64,000 bases of DNA from an uncultured bacterium (GTDB lineage Bacteria; Cyanobacteriota; Vampirovibrionia; Gastranaerophilales; Gastranaerophilaceae): assembly GCA_905215335.1 (NCBI GenBank), contig CAJMPQ010000003.1, forward strand, positions 178,363 through 242,362, given 5' to 3'. Every line of letters begins with the position of its first letter. The first letter of the stretch is position 1. Positions 50,952 through 60,352 of the stretch are shown here, piece by piece. The notes beneath the pieces are model-generated. The model made no database searches, was not told the origin of the DNA, and saw only the letters and a list, made by a program, of their open reading frames with translations. Position numbers and translations under genes: made by a program.

Positions 50952-51767
50952 TTACTTAAATTTCTTAAATTTTATTAACATACCAAACTTTATAACATGA
51001 TTTATAACATCTTGGGGCAACAATGATATTAAATGCGCTAATTTCGCATCAAAACCAATTGTATAAGTAGATTTCGGAGACTTCATATTTGCGACATTTT
51101 TTATAAATTTAGCAACTACATCAACTTTTAACCCTCGACTACTATTTTTTAAAGCATTTTCCTTCAAAAATTTCATTTCATTAGTATATTCTTTGCAATT
51201 TTCCAATTCATTTGAATTTGCTTCAACTGACTTACTCCAAATAGGAGTTGCAATAACACCAGGCTTAATTGAAATCACTTTGATATTTCTATGTGTTTCT
51301 AGGGATAATGCATTAAAGAAAATATCCAAAGCTCTTTTTGAAGCACAATAAGGACTTATAAAAGGGAAGTGTCCAAAACTTGCCATTGAACTGATATTTA
51401 TAATTCGTCCATCATCTAATATTGGTAATAATTGTTGTACAAACTCAATATGTGAAAAAGTATTAATTTCAAATTGCTCTCTTAACCTATCAGTAGTTAT
51501 AGCTTCAATAGGCCCAGCAACAACTGCACCAGCAACGTTAATTAAAATATCAATTTTATCTACTTTTGATTTTAAAAAACTTGCAGCATCAATTATTGAT
51601 TGCCTATTACACATTTCAATATAAAAATATTCAACATTATCAATAGATTCTTTTAATGCTTCATTTCTATAACCTGCAAAGATTTTATATTCACTATCTT
51701 GCGAAAAAAGTTTAACTAATTCTTTACCAATACCAGATGTTGAACCTGTAATAACAATATTTTTCAT
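50952..51767 (-). CDS. Short-chain dehydrogenase/reductase
   Basis: A 271-residue SDR. The cofactor motif is IVITGSTSGIGKELVKL (TGxxxGIG), with NVAGAVVAGP (NAG equivalent), NISSMASFG (Ser) and PYCASKRALDIF (YxxxK) forming the catalytic set. The substrate cannot be predicted; the C-terminus (LPQDVINHVIKFGMLIKFKK) is basic and hydrophobic, as in retinol-dehydrogenase-like SDRs that associate with membranes. GAGGG precedes the ATG and lies within the tail of the upstream terminator. Confidence 0.88.
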   Translation of the reverse strand: MKNIVITGSTSGIGKELVKLFSQDSEYKIFAGYRNEALKESIDNVEYFYIEMCNRQSIIDAASFLKSKVDKIDILINVAGAVVAGPIEAITTDRLREQFEINTFSHIEFVQQLLPILDDGRIINISSMASFGHFPFISPYCASKRALDIFFNALSLETHRNIKVISIKPGVIATPIWSKSVEANSNELENCKEYTNEMKFLKENALKNSSRGLKVDVVAKFIKNVANMKSPKSTYTIGFDAKLAHLISLLPQDVINHVIKFGMLIKFKKFK

Positions 51768-51781
51768 AAAATTACCCTCAA

Positions 51782-51810
51782 AAAAGGACTTGCCAAAGCA
51801 AAGTCCTTTT
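51782..51810 (-). terminator. Terminator of the pilPQBC operon
   Basis: AAAAGGACTT (51782-51791) pairs with AAGTCCTTTT (51801-51810). The T-rich tail on the minus strand leads straight into the SDR ribosome site. Confidence 0.75.
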
Positions 51811-51839
51811 AGTTAGTTTTCTATTATATTCTGCATTTA

Positions 51840-53057
51840 TTACATACCCATGTAAGATGCGAATAATGGTAAATATAACGCAGCGGCCAAAACAAGTACG
51901 ATAGAACCAATTACAATCAACATAATAGGCTCAATCATTTTTGTCATAATATCAATAATAGTATCCAACTGTTTATCAATATAACTTGTTGCTTGACCTA
52001 ACATATCACCTAAACGACCTGATTGTTCACCAGTTGCAATCATAAACAAAATCATTTTAGGCATTGTACGTGTTGCTCTTAAAGCTGCAGATAAATGTTG
52101 ACCTTGTTGAACCCTAACTGTAGCTTCTTCAACCCTAGTTTCCAATGTATGATTAGTAAGAGTCATATTTGACAAATATAAACATTCCAAAATAGGAACA
52201 CCAGCGTCATATGCAACTTGCATTACCGCAATAAAGTTCGCAAAATTAGAATACTGTATCAAATCCGTAATAACTGGTATTTTTAATGCAATTTCATCTA
52301 TTTTCCACTTACTAGGTTTCCAAGTAAAGATAAATTTGAAAAATGCTGCAGCAAGAGCAAATCCTATAGGAATACCATACCAATTTTTCTTTAAGAATAA
52401 ACCCATTTCCATCAATACACTTGTAATCCAAGGTAACTTCATACCCATAGAATCAAACATTTCTTTAAATACTGGGAATACGAATACCAACATGACAATT
52501 ACAATAAATACAGCTAACAAAATAACGAATACCGGATACATCAATGTACCAATAACCTTAGATTTAATAGCTGCTTGTTTATTCAATAGTTCCAATAAAC
52601 GATCCAATGTTTTTTCCAATTCACCGGAATCTTCACCGGCTCTAACTAGACCGATATAAACTTGTCCGAATTGTTCTGGATATTTTGCAATAGTACCTGC
52701 GAAAGTACCACCGTTCATAATTTGACGACGTAGCTCAGTTGCACATTGTCTAATCTTTAATTTCGCAGCATCATTCTCAATGAACAATAAAGATTCAATG
52801 ATTGGAATACCTGCAGCTGCAAGAATTTGTAATGTAGATGTAAAATCAATCTGCTCAGCCAAACCTAACTTAGGCATTTTGCCGGTTGGCTTTTTCTTTT
52901 CTTCTTTTTTTACACCTTGTTCTTCAGTTATATTAGTAGGCGTAAAACCTAATCTACGAACAGCCGCACGAGCCTCACGCAAATCATCAGCTTCAACTTT
53001 TCCTTTTACAAGTTCATTAGTTCCATCTTTTATTGCTGTATAATTATATACTGTCAT
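51840..53057 (-). CDS. pilC: Inner-membrane platform protein PilC/GspF
   Basis: A 405-residue GspF-family protein, the usual length. A cytoplasmic N-terminus (YTAIKDGTNELVKGKVEADD) is followed by two T2SSF domains (EQIDFTSTLQILAAAGIPII; FANFIAVMQVAYDAGVPILE) and three hydrophobic helices, the last at the C-terminus. It forms the membrane base on which the PilB ATPase acts. It is 8 nt after pilB and last in the operon. Confidence 0.93.
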   Translation of the reverse strand: MTVYNYTAIKDGTNELVKGKVEADDLREARAAVRRLGFTPTNITEEQGVKKEEKKKPTGKMPKLGLAEQIDFTSTLQILAAAGIPIIESLLFIENDAAKLKIRQCATELRRQIMNGGTFAGTIAKYPEQFGQVYIGLVRAGEDSGELEKTLDRLLELLNKQAAIKSKVIGTLMYPVFVILLAVFIVIVMLVFVFPVFKEMFDSMGMKLPWITSVLMEMGLFLKKNWYGIPIGFALAAAFFKFIFTWKPSKWKIDEIALKIPVITDLIQYSNFANFIAVMQVAYDAGVPILECLYLSNMTLTNHTLETRVEEATVRVQQGQHLSAALRATRTMPKMILFMIATGEQSGRLGDMLGQATSYIDKQLDTIIDIMTKMIEPIMLIVIGSIVLVLAAALYLPLFASYMGM

Positions 53058-53064
53058 AATTCCC

Positions 53065-55164
53065 CTATTCGCCTGCCATACCTAAGACTCTGACAAATTC
53101 TTCAATAGTTGTCCAACCTTTTAATATATGTTGGTAACAAGATTTGTGTAACGTAGTCATGCCATTGCCAACAGCACTTTCTTCAATTTCCAAATCGTGA
53201 GCGCCTTGAGCAATAAGTTTTTTAATTTCTTTAGTAATTTGCATAATTTCGTATACACCTAAACGACCTTTATAACCTTGGAAACCACACTTGTTACATC
53301 CAACAGCTCTGTATATAGGTGTTTCCATTATTTTCTTAATTTCTTCCTCGTTTTGAGTAACCATCATTGCTTCTTCTCTTGTGCAATGATATTCTTCCTT
53401 ACAATCATCACAAAGTCTTCTTACAAGACGTTGCGCAATTACACCTGATAATGTTGAAGATACTAAGTAATCTTTTGCACCCATTTCAATTAAACGAGTA
53501 ACAGTTGCAGCAGCTGAGTTGGTGTGAACAGTACTTAATACTAAGTGACCTGTTAACGCAGCTGAAATAGCAATTTCTAATGTTTCGTAGTCACGAATTT
53601 CACCGACAAGGATAATATCAGGGTCTTGACGTAAGATTGCACGCATACAAGATGCAAATGTAATACCCGCTTTAGCGTTGATTTGAGATTGGTTAATACC
53701 TTCCAACTTAATTTCTATCGGATCCTCAATTGTTGTAATATTAACAGACTCATCATTCAAACTTTTTAGTACTGAATACAATGTAGTTGTTTTACCAGAA
53801 CCTGTAGGACCTGATGTTAAAATAATACCATTTGGACAAGATACCATTTGTTTAACTTTTTGAATATCGTGTTCGTTTGCACCCACCAAACTGATTTCTT
53901 TATCGCCGGCTTTCAAACTTACTGCTGGTGCAAGTACACGGATACAGACCTTCTCTTTTCCAGAAACAGGTAACGTGTTAATACGGAAATCGTAAGAACA
54001 ATTGTTATACGAAATTGAGAACGTACCATCCTGAGGACGTCTTTGTTCAGCAATATTCATTCTGGACATAACTTTAAAACGTGCAATTACGGATGTTTCA
54101 ACCTTTGCTGGAACATCAAGTACTTTTTGCAACATACCGTCTTTTCTGTATCTAACAATATAACCATTCAATCGAGGTTCGATGTGAATATCGGAAACTT
54201 TATTATCAATTGCGTTTGTAATAATTTGGTTTACAAACTTAGCTACAGAACCTGTTGAATCCTGCAACTCAGCATCAACTTGTTCCCATAAAGTTGCTTC
54301 TTCTTCAGTTTCTAAAGTTTCAGTTTTGATTTGTTCAATAATTTCTTCAGTTTGTTTCTTTTGTTCAGAGAAGAAAGTATTGATAGAGTTTTGAAACTCA
54401 TAATGAGTCATTAACAATTGTTTTGGATTTTGACCTGTTAAATAGATGATTTCTTTTAATACATCCATTTTTATAGGCTTAACAACCCCTAAAACAAGAG
54501 TTTTACCATCTGAAGATATTGGTATTACAGAATTCGCTTTAATAAAATCTTCTGGTAATATATTTACAAACTTTTTCTGCTCTGATAACTGATCTGCAGA
54601 AACTAAATCATAACCAGTTTGATTATGTAATACTTCTTTTAACTGTTCTAGAGAAATTAACCCCATCTCAAACAAAGTTGAACCAATAGGGGTATTTTTT
54701 CTTTTAGATTCGGCTAAAGCTTTCATCAACTGAACATCAGTCAATAAACCTTTTGCTACTAAAAGTTCACCTAATTTCTTATTTGATGCCGCTGAAGGCT
54801 GAGATGAAGCTGCAGCTTTTGCATCACTTTGTGACTTTTGGAAAGCATTAGATACAGATGCCTGATCTTTTGCTGGAGAAGGTGAAGAAGGAACATCTTT
54901 GATAGCGTCAGAAGATACAAAGTCACCTAATAACTCTCTTAAGTCATCTTCACCAACTAACATAAACTTTATTGATTGTTGAAAAGTTTTCTTTAAAATT
55001 GAATTAATTTCATCTTTGTTAGAATTCTTAGATACTGCAACAAACAAGAAATTGTCTTTTACACTAATTGGGACAAAATGGTATTGTCCCATTAGATTTT
55101 TATCAACACTATCTAATATTTTTTTATCTATGCTGTTTTTTAATCTTAAAATTAGTGCATTCAT
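53065..55164 (-). CDS. pilB: Pilus/type II secretion assembly ATPase PilB/GspE
   Basis: A 699-residue hexameric motor ATPase. A central MshEN-type domain (KKLGELLVAKGLLTDVQLMK, GYDLVSADQLSEQKK) precedes the catalytic part: DIHIEPRLNGYIVRYRKDG, LTSGPTGSGKTTTLYSVL (Walker A), RQDPDIILVGEIRD (Walker B) and LSTVHTNSAAATVTRL. A CxxC pair (CDDCKEEYHC, CNKCGFQG) binds zinc as in PilB. The first ~120 residues carry an additional domain. It powers extension or secretion; no retraction ATPase PilT is nearby. Confidence 0.95.
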   Translation of the reverse strand: MNALILRLKNSIDKKILDSVDKNLMGQYHFVPISVKDNFLFVAVSKNSNKDEINSILKKTFQQSIKFMLVGEDDLRELLGDFVSSDAIKDVPSSPSPAKDQASVSNAFQKSQSDAKAAASSQPSAASNKKLGELLVAKGLLTDVQLMKALAESKRKNTPIGSTLFEMGLISLEQLKEVLHNQTGYDLVSADQLSEQKKFVNILPEDFIKANSVIPISSDGKTLVLGVVKPIKMDVLKEIIYLTGQNPKQLLMTHYEFQNSINTFFSEQKKQTEEIIEQIKTETLETEEEATLWEQVDAELQDSTGSVAKFVNQIITNAIDNKVSDIHIEPRLNGYIVRYRKDGMLQKVLDVPAKVETSVIARFKVMSRMNIAEQRRPQDGTFSISYNNCSYDFRINTLPVSGKEKVCIRVLAPAVSLKAGDKEISLVGANEHDIQKVKQMVSCPNGIILTSGPTGSGKTTTLYSVLKSLNDESVNITTIEDPIEIKLEGINQSQINAKAGITFASCMRAILRQDPDIILVGEIRDYETLEIAISAALTGHLVLSTVHTNSAAATVTRLIEMGAKDYLVSSTLSGVIAQRLVRRLCDDCKEEYHCTREEAMMVTQNEEEIKKIMETPIYRAVGCNKCGFQGYKGRLGVYEIMQITKEIKKLIAQGAHDLEIEESAVGNGMTTLHKSCYQHILKGWTTIEEFVRVLGMAGE

Positions 55165-55226
55165 TTATACAGTACTTTTCTCTTCTTCTTGTCTTTTTCA
55201 ATCAATAATTAAAGTAAATTAGTTAA

Positions 55227-57221
55227 TTATAAAGCTGTATCATCGCCAACTGCATCTTCTGTATCAACAAGAATTTGCGGAGTTAACATCATAACCATTT
55301 CTTCTTTAACTTTTTCTGTTCCTGTACTTCTGAAGAACATACCTACAACTGGTAAATCACCTAAGAATGGGATTTTAGTAACAGTTTTGTTTTCAGTTTC
55401 TTGAATCATACCACCAATAACTAATGTTTCACCATCTTTGATTCTTATACCTTTCAATGTTATGTTACGTCTTTGAAGTAAAGTTGCTGCCAAATCAGAA
55501 CTCTCAGCTTCACTTGTTGCGTACAATCTTTCTTTAACTGTAGCATAGTTAGGATTGATATCTAGAGTAACATAACCATCAGGACTGATAAATGGAGTAA
55601 TTGTAACTTTGATACCATTATCATTCTTGATTTCATATTCTTTTTGAACTTGAGCAGTTCCTGAGCCAGAAGTACTATCCAAATATTGAGAAGTTACTTT
55701 TGCTACATAATCTGAAGTTAAGTCAATAACTGAAGTTTGACCACTTGTTAATAGAACTCTAGGATTTGCTAAAACTCTACCTTTTCTATTTTCAATCAAA
55801 TAATTAACTGAGTATATTAACTGAGGAGAAGTACCCCATTTTTCAACTTTACCTACAGTATCATATCCACCTTTACCACCATTAGCATCTGGATCCCAAC
55901 TTTCAGGGTCAACAATTGCATATCCATGGCCAGCAAAGAAAATAGGATATAAAGGATCTGTAGTAAAACCTTTACCTCCGCCAGCATTAAATGAGAAATT
56001 CTTACTATAGAACTGCCAAGTGTTATCAAATGTTTTACTACCACTTTCATTTAAAGAAATAATTTGAACTTCTAAATAAGCCTGTGGAGTTTTCTTATCA
56101 TTTGCAGCTATGTAATCTCTAATCATATCAATTTGAGATTGAGAACCGCCAATAATTTGTATTGTACCTTGTGTTGGGAAATAAGCAACAGATAAGTTTT
56201 TAAATGGTAAACCTTCAATACCTTCTTCATCTGCACTTACAGAAGATTCAGCAGAGCATAACAACTTACCACCACCAACGGCGATTGTTCCTCCACCTTC
56301 TCCGCCACCACTACTAGCAGAGTCTCCACCTTCATCTGAAGCAAAACCAGTAGGCACACCAGCAGCAAAACCTGCAGCTGCACCACCGCCACCAGCAGAA
56401 GATGATGATGAAGCAGCGCTTCCACCACCAGAAGATCCGCCTGATGAACCACCTGAAGAACCTCCAGAACCAGAACTACCACTTGAAATAGTTGATGGTA
56501 ACAATGTAGAACAAATCAAATCTGCCATTTCTGCTGGAGTGGTATGGTTAACTTTAAATGTTGTAACAGTAGGTTTTTTATCAAACTGTTCAACTATTTT
56601 TCTTGCCAATGCCACGTCTGCAGGAGTACCAACAACAATTAACTCATTTGTAGCTGGGTTAATTGTTACAGCCTGTTTATTTGACATTCCAGGATTCATA
56701 TTTTTCTTACTGAAAATATTTGTATTTAAAAAAGAAGCAAGCGCAGCAGCATTTACATATTTAACAGGAATCATAGTCATTCCTTTTGAAGCAACTGATA
56801 ATGCTTCATCTTTAGTTGAAATAACTAAAGTATTTGCTTTGATATCATAAAATAAATTATTAGTAGAAACAACTAAGTCTAAAGCTTCTTCCAATGGAAC
56901 GTCAACTAAATCCATAGTAACTGTACCTTGAAGCTGTGATGCAAAAATAATGTTCATACCAGCTTGATCTGCGAACATTCTCAAAACTTGTTTTACATCA
57001 GCATCTCTTAAACTCAAATTAACAACAGAATCTGCATTTGAGATTTTAACACCTGAATTTATATCCATTGATCCAACTTCACTTGATCTAATCATTGGAC
57101 GAGATGAATTATCACTCAAATAAAAATCATTCATTGCAAATGCTGTAGTTACTGTATTTGTAACAACAAAAGCTGATAACATCACACTTGCTATAATTTT
57201 TTCTCTAATCTTATTTTTCAT
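55227..57221 (-). CDS. pilQ: Outer-membrane secretin PilQ/GspD
   Basis: A 664-residue secretin that forms the outer-membrane gate. A signal peptide is followed by an N0 domain (VNLSLRDADVKQVLRMFADQ, DLVDVPLEEALDLVVSTNNL) and an N1/NolW domain (FLNTNIFSKKN, VVGTPADVALARKIVEQFDK). A Gly/Ser/Ala-rich low-complexity insert lies at about residues 245-320. The C-terminal secretin domain has VLANPRVLLTSGQTSVIDLT, LDINPNYATV and GETLVIGGMIQETENKTVTK. AGGAG precedes the ATG. The low-complexity insert is unusual in length. Confidence 0.93.
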   Translation of the reverse strand: MKNKIREKIIASVMLSAFVVTNTVTTAFAMNDFYLSDNSSRPMIRSSEVGSMDINSGVKISNADSVVNLSLRDADVKQVLRMFADQAGMNIIFASQLQGTVTMDLVDVPLEEALDLVVSTNNLFYDIKANTLVISTKDEALSVASKGMTMIPVKYVNAAALASFLNTNIFSKKNMNPGMSNKQAVTINPATNELIVVGTPADVALARKIVEQFDKKPTVTTFKVNHTTPAEMADLICSTLLPSTISSGSSGSGGSSGGSSGGSSGGGSAASSSSSAGGGGAAAGFAAGVPTGFASDEGGDSASSGGGEGGGTIAVGGGKLLCSAESSVSADEEGIEGLPFKNLSVAYFPTQGTIQIIGGSQSQIDMIRDYIAANDKKTPQAYLEVQIISLNESGSKTFDNTWQFYSKNFSFNAGGGKGFTTDPLYPIFFAGHGYAIVDPESWDPDANGGKGGYDTVGKVEKWGTSPQLIYSVNYLIENRKGRVLANPRVLLTSGQTSVIDLTSDYVAKVTSQYLDSTSGSGTAQVQKEYEIKNDNGIKVTITPFISPDGYVTLDINPNYATVKERLYATSEAESSDLAATLLQRRNITLKGIRIKDGETLVIGGMIQETENKTVTKIPFLGDLPVVGMFFRSTGTEKVKEEMVMMLTPQILVDTEDAVGDDTAL

Positions 57222-57247
57222 ATCTGCTCCTGCTTATTAAATTATAA

Positions 57248-58048
57248 TTAACCTTTTCTACCACCAAATCTGTTTTTTAAGTTATATAAATCATTTTGTG
57301 TTTTATCAAATTCTTCTCTTGAAAATAATTCACCAATACTAGCAGAGTATACGTTTGAACCTAAACCAACTGTAATCCAATTTGGATTGATTTGAATAAC
57401 TTTATACTCTTGACCAATAATCTTATCACCTTGTCTTACTAAGTAATCCTTATCATCAACATTTAATATTGCAGACGGATTCTTACTATTGTACATAATA
57501 CCAACAACTTTTGTTCTTGTAATTTTTGCAGCTGCTGAATTTGATGAAGCTAAAGATGTTGGAGGAACTGGTAAATTAAAGCTATATGGACTAATATCAT
57601 CCGGTTCTCTGATTACAGTACCTTTTTTCTTCATCAATTCAGAAACTTGAGCATTATGTGCATTAGCTTCTGCAATTGCAGACTTCTTAGCATTTTCAAA
57701 AGCTGTAATTTCATCCATTGGCATAAATGGATCAGAACGACCAATAGAAGTAACATCGTATGAAACCATGCTACTTGCTTGGTTTGAATCTACATCCATG
57801 TCAACATTTTTATCAGATGGAACAGTAACTTCTTCTTTTACTGGAGCTGGATTTACATCAGCAACTGGAGCTGGTGCTTCTTCTTTTTGACCGCCAATAT
57901 TTTGTAAAAAACCACAACCGCCTGCAATAATTCCTACTGAAAATACTACTGCAAGCAATGATAATACGAATTTTCCACGTTTACTAAACGTACTATCTAT
58001 CCAACTCTCTTTCCTATAATAATTTATGTTCACGTTATTCCCACCCAT
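57248..58048 (-). CDS. pilP: PilP/GspC-like pilus assembly protein
   Basis: A 266-residue bitopic protein. One membrane helix near residues 27-48 (FVLSLLAVVFSVGIIAGG) is followed by a Pro/Val-rich linker, SIGRSDPFMPMDE, and a C-terminal HR-like domain (VGIMYNSKNPSAILNVDDKD, YLVRQGDKIIGQEYKVIQI). The layout matches PilP or GspC, which links the inner-membrane complex to the secretin. It is first in the pilP-pilQ-pilB-pilC operon. PilM, PilN and PilO are not in the window. Confidence 0.8.
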   Translation of the reverse strand: MGGNNVNINYYRKESWIDSTFSKRGKFVLSLLAVVFSVGIIAGGCGFLQNIGGQKEEAPAPVADVNPAPVKEEVTVPSDKNVDMDVDSNQASSMVSYDVTSIGRSDPFMPMDEITAFENAKKSAIAEANAHNAQVSELMKKKGTVIREPDDISPYSFNLPVPPTSLASSNSAAAKITRTKVVGIMYNSKNPSAILNVDDKDYLVRQGDKIIGQEYKVIQINPNWITVGLGSNVYSASIGELFSREEFDKTQNDLYNLKNRFGGRKG

Positions 58049-58208
58049 CTAATAAGTTTATATAACTACATTATATTAAAGCTCATGTATTTGTGTATCA
58101 GTTATTTAATGTATTTTACAACTAACCACTCTACAGTAATAATAACATAATCTTCCCATTAAGGCAAAAAACCAAATATTTATCCTTTTTTCTTTAGAAT
58201 ATTACTAA

Positions 58209-58231
58209 AAAACCCTTTTCACAAGGGTTTT
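58209..58231 (-). terminator. Intrinsic terminator after yqeG
   Basis: AAAACCCTT (58209-58217) pairs with AAGGGTTTT (58223-58231), with T residues continuing on the minus strand. It lies in the 249-bp gap before pilP, which otherwise shows no gene. Confidence 0.75.
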
Positions 58232-58297
58232 AAGCACTTTATATTTTGTAACATTTAATATTTTAAGGAAAATTTCAATCTATAGATGTAGGTCAAA

Positions 58298-58777
58298 CTA
58301 ATGAGAGATAGTTAATCTTTCCAACTTCCTTACAAATCTAACAATTTTTGCTTCAGATTTTGCAGTAATTGAATCTACCAATATAGTTTTACAACCTAAA
58401 TTTTTGCCACATAAAATATCTGTAAGCGGTCTATCTCCAACCAAAACACATTCTGATACTTGCAAGTTATGTTCTTTTAAAAACTTTTCAACTTCTTCAG
58501 TTCTTGGTTTTCTTGCATTAAACAACACCGGAAAATCAGTTACTTTTTTTACTTTCTCTATATATTTTTCATTCTTATTATTAGAAACAATAGCAATAAA
58601 AAAATTTTGACGAACTGTTTCCAACCAATTTTGCATTTCAGCAGTATAACTACCAGATTTTGACGCCATTAGAGTACTATCTAAATCAAACAACATAGCT
58701 TTTATTCCCAAAGCTTTCAATTGTTCTAAATCAATCTCGTATATACTGTCTAAATTATAATCAGGTTTAAGAAACAT
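58298..58777 (-). CDS. YqeG-family HAD phosphatase
   Basis: A 159-residue HAD IIIA-type hydrolase. The nucleophile motif is MLFDLDSTLMAS (DxD), followed by AIVSNNKNEKYIEKV (motif II), FNARKPRTEEV (motif III Lys) and VLVGDRPLTDILCGKN (motif IV). The family acts on small phosphoesters; the YqeG substrate is uncertain. The ATG lies inside the end of the U32 gene with GGAG about 9 nt upstream. Confidence 0.9.
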   Translation of the reverse strand: MFLKPDYNLDSIYEIDLEQLKALGIKAMLFDLDSTLMASKSGSYTAEMQNWLETVRQNFFIAIVSNNKNEKYIEKVKKVTDFPVLFNARKPRTEEVEKFLKEHNLQVSECVLVGDRPLTDILCGKNLGCKTILVDSITAKSEAKIVRFVRKLERLTISH

Positions 58778-60041
58778 GTTCTTTTACTCCTATAGTTCTA
58801 GCTAAAGCAACTTCATACTCTAAAGGCTCTTTATCCAACTTCATATAAACATCAGCATTTGTATTAGCCAAATCTAAATGTTCACCTTTTTCATCAAGAA
58901 TATCCACAATTTTGGCAATAAATTGTTCTTTTGGAGTAATAATTTCTACTTCATCATTCAACAAAACTTTATTTTTTACTTTTACAAAATACAAATTATC
59001 AGAAGAATCAGAAGTGAAATCAACATCTGAAAATTTCTTTCTGCCTCGGAATTCAAATAAGAAATCTGCTCCTGCTAAACCTTTAGAAATATCATAACTA
59101 TAACTATCTGGCTTATTTTCACCTAAAGCAAATCCAGTAGTATAGCCTCTATTTCCAACTTTTTTCAATTCCATAAAATACTTTGATAAGTCTGCATCTG
59201 GATTTGCCAAAATTTCATCAATAGCATTTCTGTAAGTCTTAGCAACTGCAGAAACATAATATAAACTTTTTGTTCTTCCTTCTACCTTGAAAGAATCAAC
59301 ACCGACATCAATCATTTCTTTCAAGTATTCAACCAAACACAAATCCTTTGGACTTAAAATATGTGAACCTCTATCATCTTGAGTTATTTCATAATATTGA
59401 CCAGGTCTTGTCTCTTCTACAAGTTTATAGCTCCATCGACATGGTTGCGAACAATTTCCATGATTAGCCTTTCGTTCACCATTCGTAAAATAATCACTTA
59501 ACAAACATCTTCCGGAAAAAGATACACACTGAGAACCATGAACAAAACATTCAATTTCCATATCAGGAACTTGTCTTTTTATCTCTGCAATTTCAGGAAT
59601 AGATAATTCCCTTGCCAAAACTACACGTTTAGCACCCATATCTTGCCAAAATTTTACACACTCATAATTCAATATATTTGTCTGTGTGCTAATATGAATT
59701 TCTGTATCTGGCATATATTTTTTTAACAATCTTAATATGCCAAAATCGCTCACTAAAACAGCATCTGGATTTGCATCTTTAATAATATCCATGCAAGCTT
59801 CCAAATGTTTTATATCTTCATTAAACGCAAATATATTTAATGTCAAATATGCTTTAGCACCCAAATTATGTGCTAACTCTACAGCTCGTTTCAAATTCTC
59901 AAGTGTAATGATTTCACCCTTACGCATTGCTCGTAAACTAAAATCCACAACACCTAGATAAACTGCATCTGCACCATATTTAACTGCATATTCTAATTTT
60001 TCCAAATTGCCAGCAGGCATCAATAATTCAACTTTTCGCAT
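58767..60041 (-). CDS. Peptidase U32 family protein (TrhP-like)
   Basis: A 424-residue U32 protein. It starts KVELLMPAGNLEKLEYAVKYGADAVYLG. The U32 signature is ECFVHGSQCVSFSGRCLLSD, then ANHGNCSQPCRW, giving four conserved cysteines for an iron-sulfur cluster. Relatives include TrhP/RlhA, which hydroxylate tRNA or rRNA, and collagenase-like proteases. The length without a C-terminal extension resembles TrhP-type members. The start at 60041 has TATCAT 6 nt upstream and no ribosome site. Confidence 0.88.
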   Translation of the reverse strand: MRKVELLMPAGNLEKLEYAVKYGADAVYLGVVDFSLRAMRKGEIITLENLKRAVELAHNLGAKAYLTLNIFAFNEDIKHLEACMDIIKDANPDAVLVSDFGILRLLKKYMPDTEIHISTQTNILNYECVKFWQDMGAKRVVLARELSIPEIAEIKRQVPDMEIECFVHGSQCVSFSGRCLLSDYFTNGERKANHGNCSQPCRWSYKLVEETRPGQYYEITQDDRGSHILSPKDLCLVEYLKEMIDVGVDSFKVEGRTKSLYYVSAVAKTYRNAIDEILANPDADLSKYFMELKKVGNRGYTTGFALGENKPDSYSYDISKGLAGADFLFEFRGRKKFSDVDFTSDSSDNLYFVKVKNKVLLNDEVEIITPKEQFIAKIVDILDEKGEHLDLANTNADVYMKLDKEPLEYEVALARTIGVKEHVS

Positions 60042-60053
60042 AAATCAATGATA
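60042..60053 (-). promoter_or_regulatory. -10 promoter, leaderless start of the U32 gene
   Basis: Minus-strand TATCAT (60053-60048) is followed by TGATTT and the ATG. TTGATT lies exactly 17 nt upstream of the -10. Confidence 0.6.
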
Positions 60054-60152
60054 AGATAAACTAAATTAATAATCAACCAAATAGGTGATGTTGTTTTTTC
60101 ATAAATGTAGAAAATAGAATATATATAAAACAGATTTTTGGAGAGTAAATAT

Positions 60153-60287
60153 ATGCAAACAATCACTAATGCAACTAGCACAATCAAAGAAATATGGTCT
60201 TATCAACATCCAGTAATGCATACTTGGTTTGTATTTAGTGCAGCTTCATTAGGATGTATGTTTACATTATTATTCTTTGCGTTCTAA
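60153..60287 (+). CDS. Small 44-residue membrane protein
   Basis: It reads MQTITNATSTIKEIWSYQHP and ends in one hydrophobic helix containing WFVFSAASLGCMFTLLFFAF. GGAGAG lies 7 nt before the ATG, so it is probably translated. It is divergent from the U32 gene and followed by a strong terminator. No family is recognised; it could be a single-span regulatory or complex-stabilising subunit. Confidence 0.6.
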   Translation: MQTITNATSTIKEIWSYQHPVMHTWFVFSAASLGCMFTLLFFAF

Positions 60288-60319
60288 TCGGTAAATATAC
60301 AAAGATACCCTATATAATA

Positions 60320-60352
60320 AAAAAACAAGAACTAAATTAGTTCTTGTTTTTT
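60320..60352. terminator. Bidirectional terminator
   Basis: A perfect 14-bp stem, AAAAAACAAGAACT (60320-60333) with 60339-60352. It overlaps the end of the MATE gene and closes the small membrane protein gene. Confidence 0.85.
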
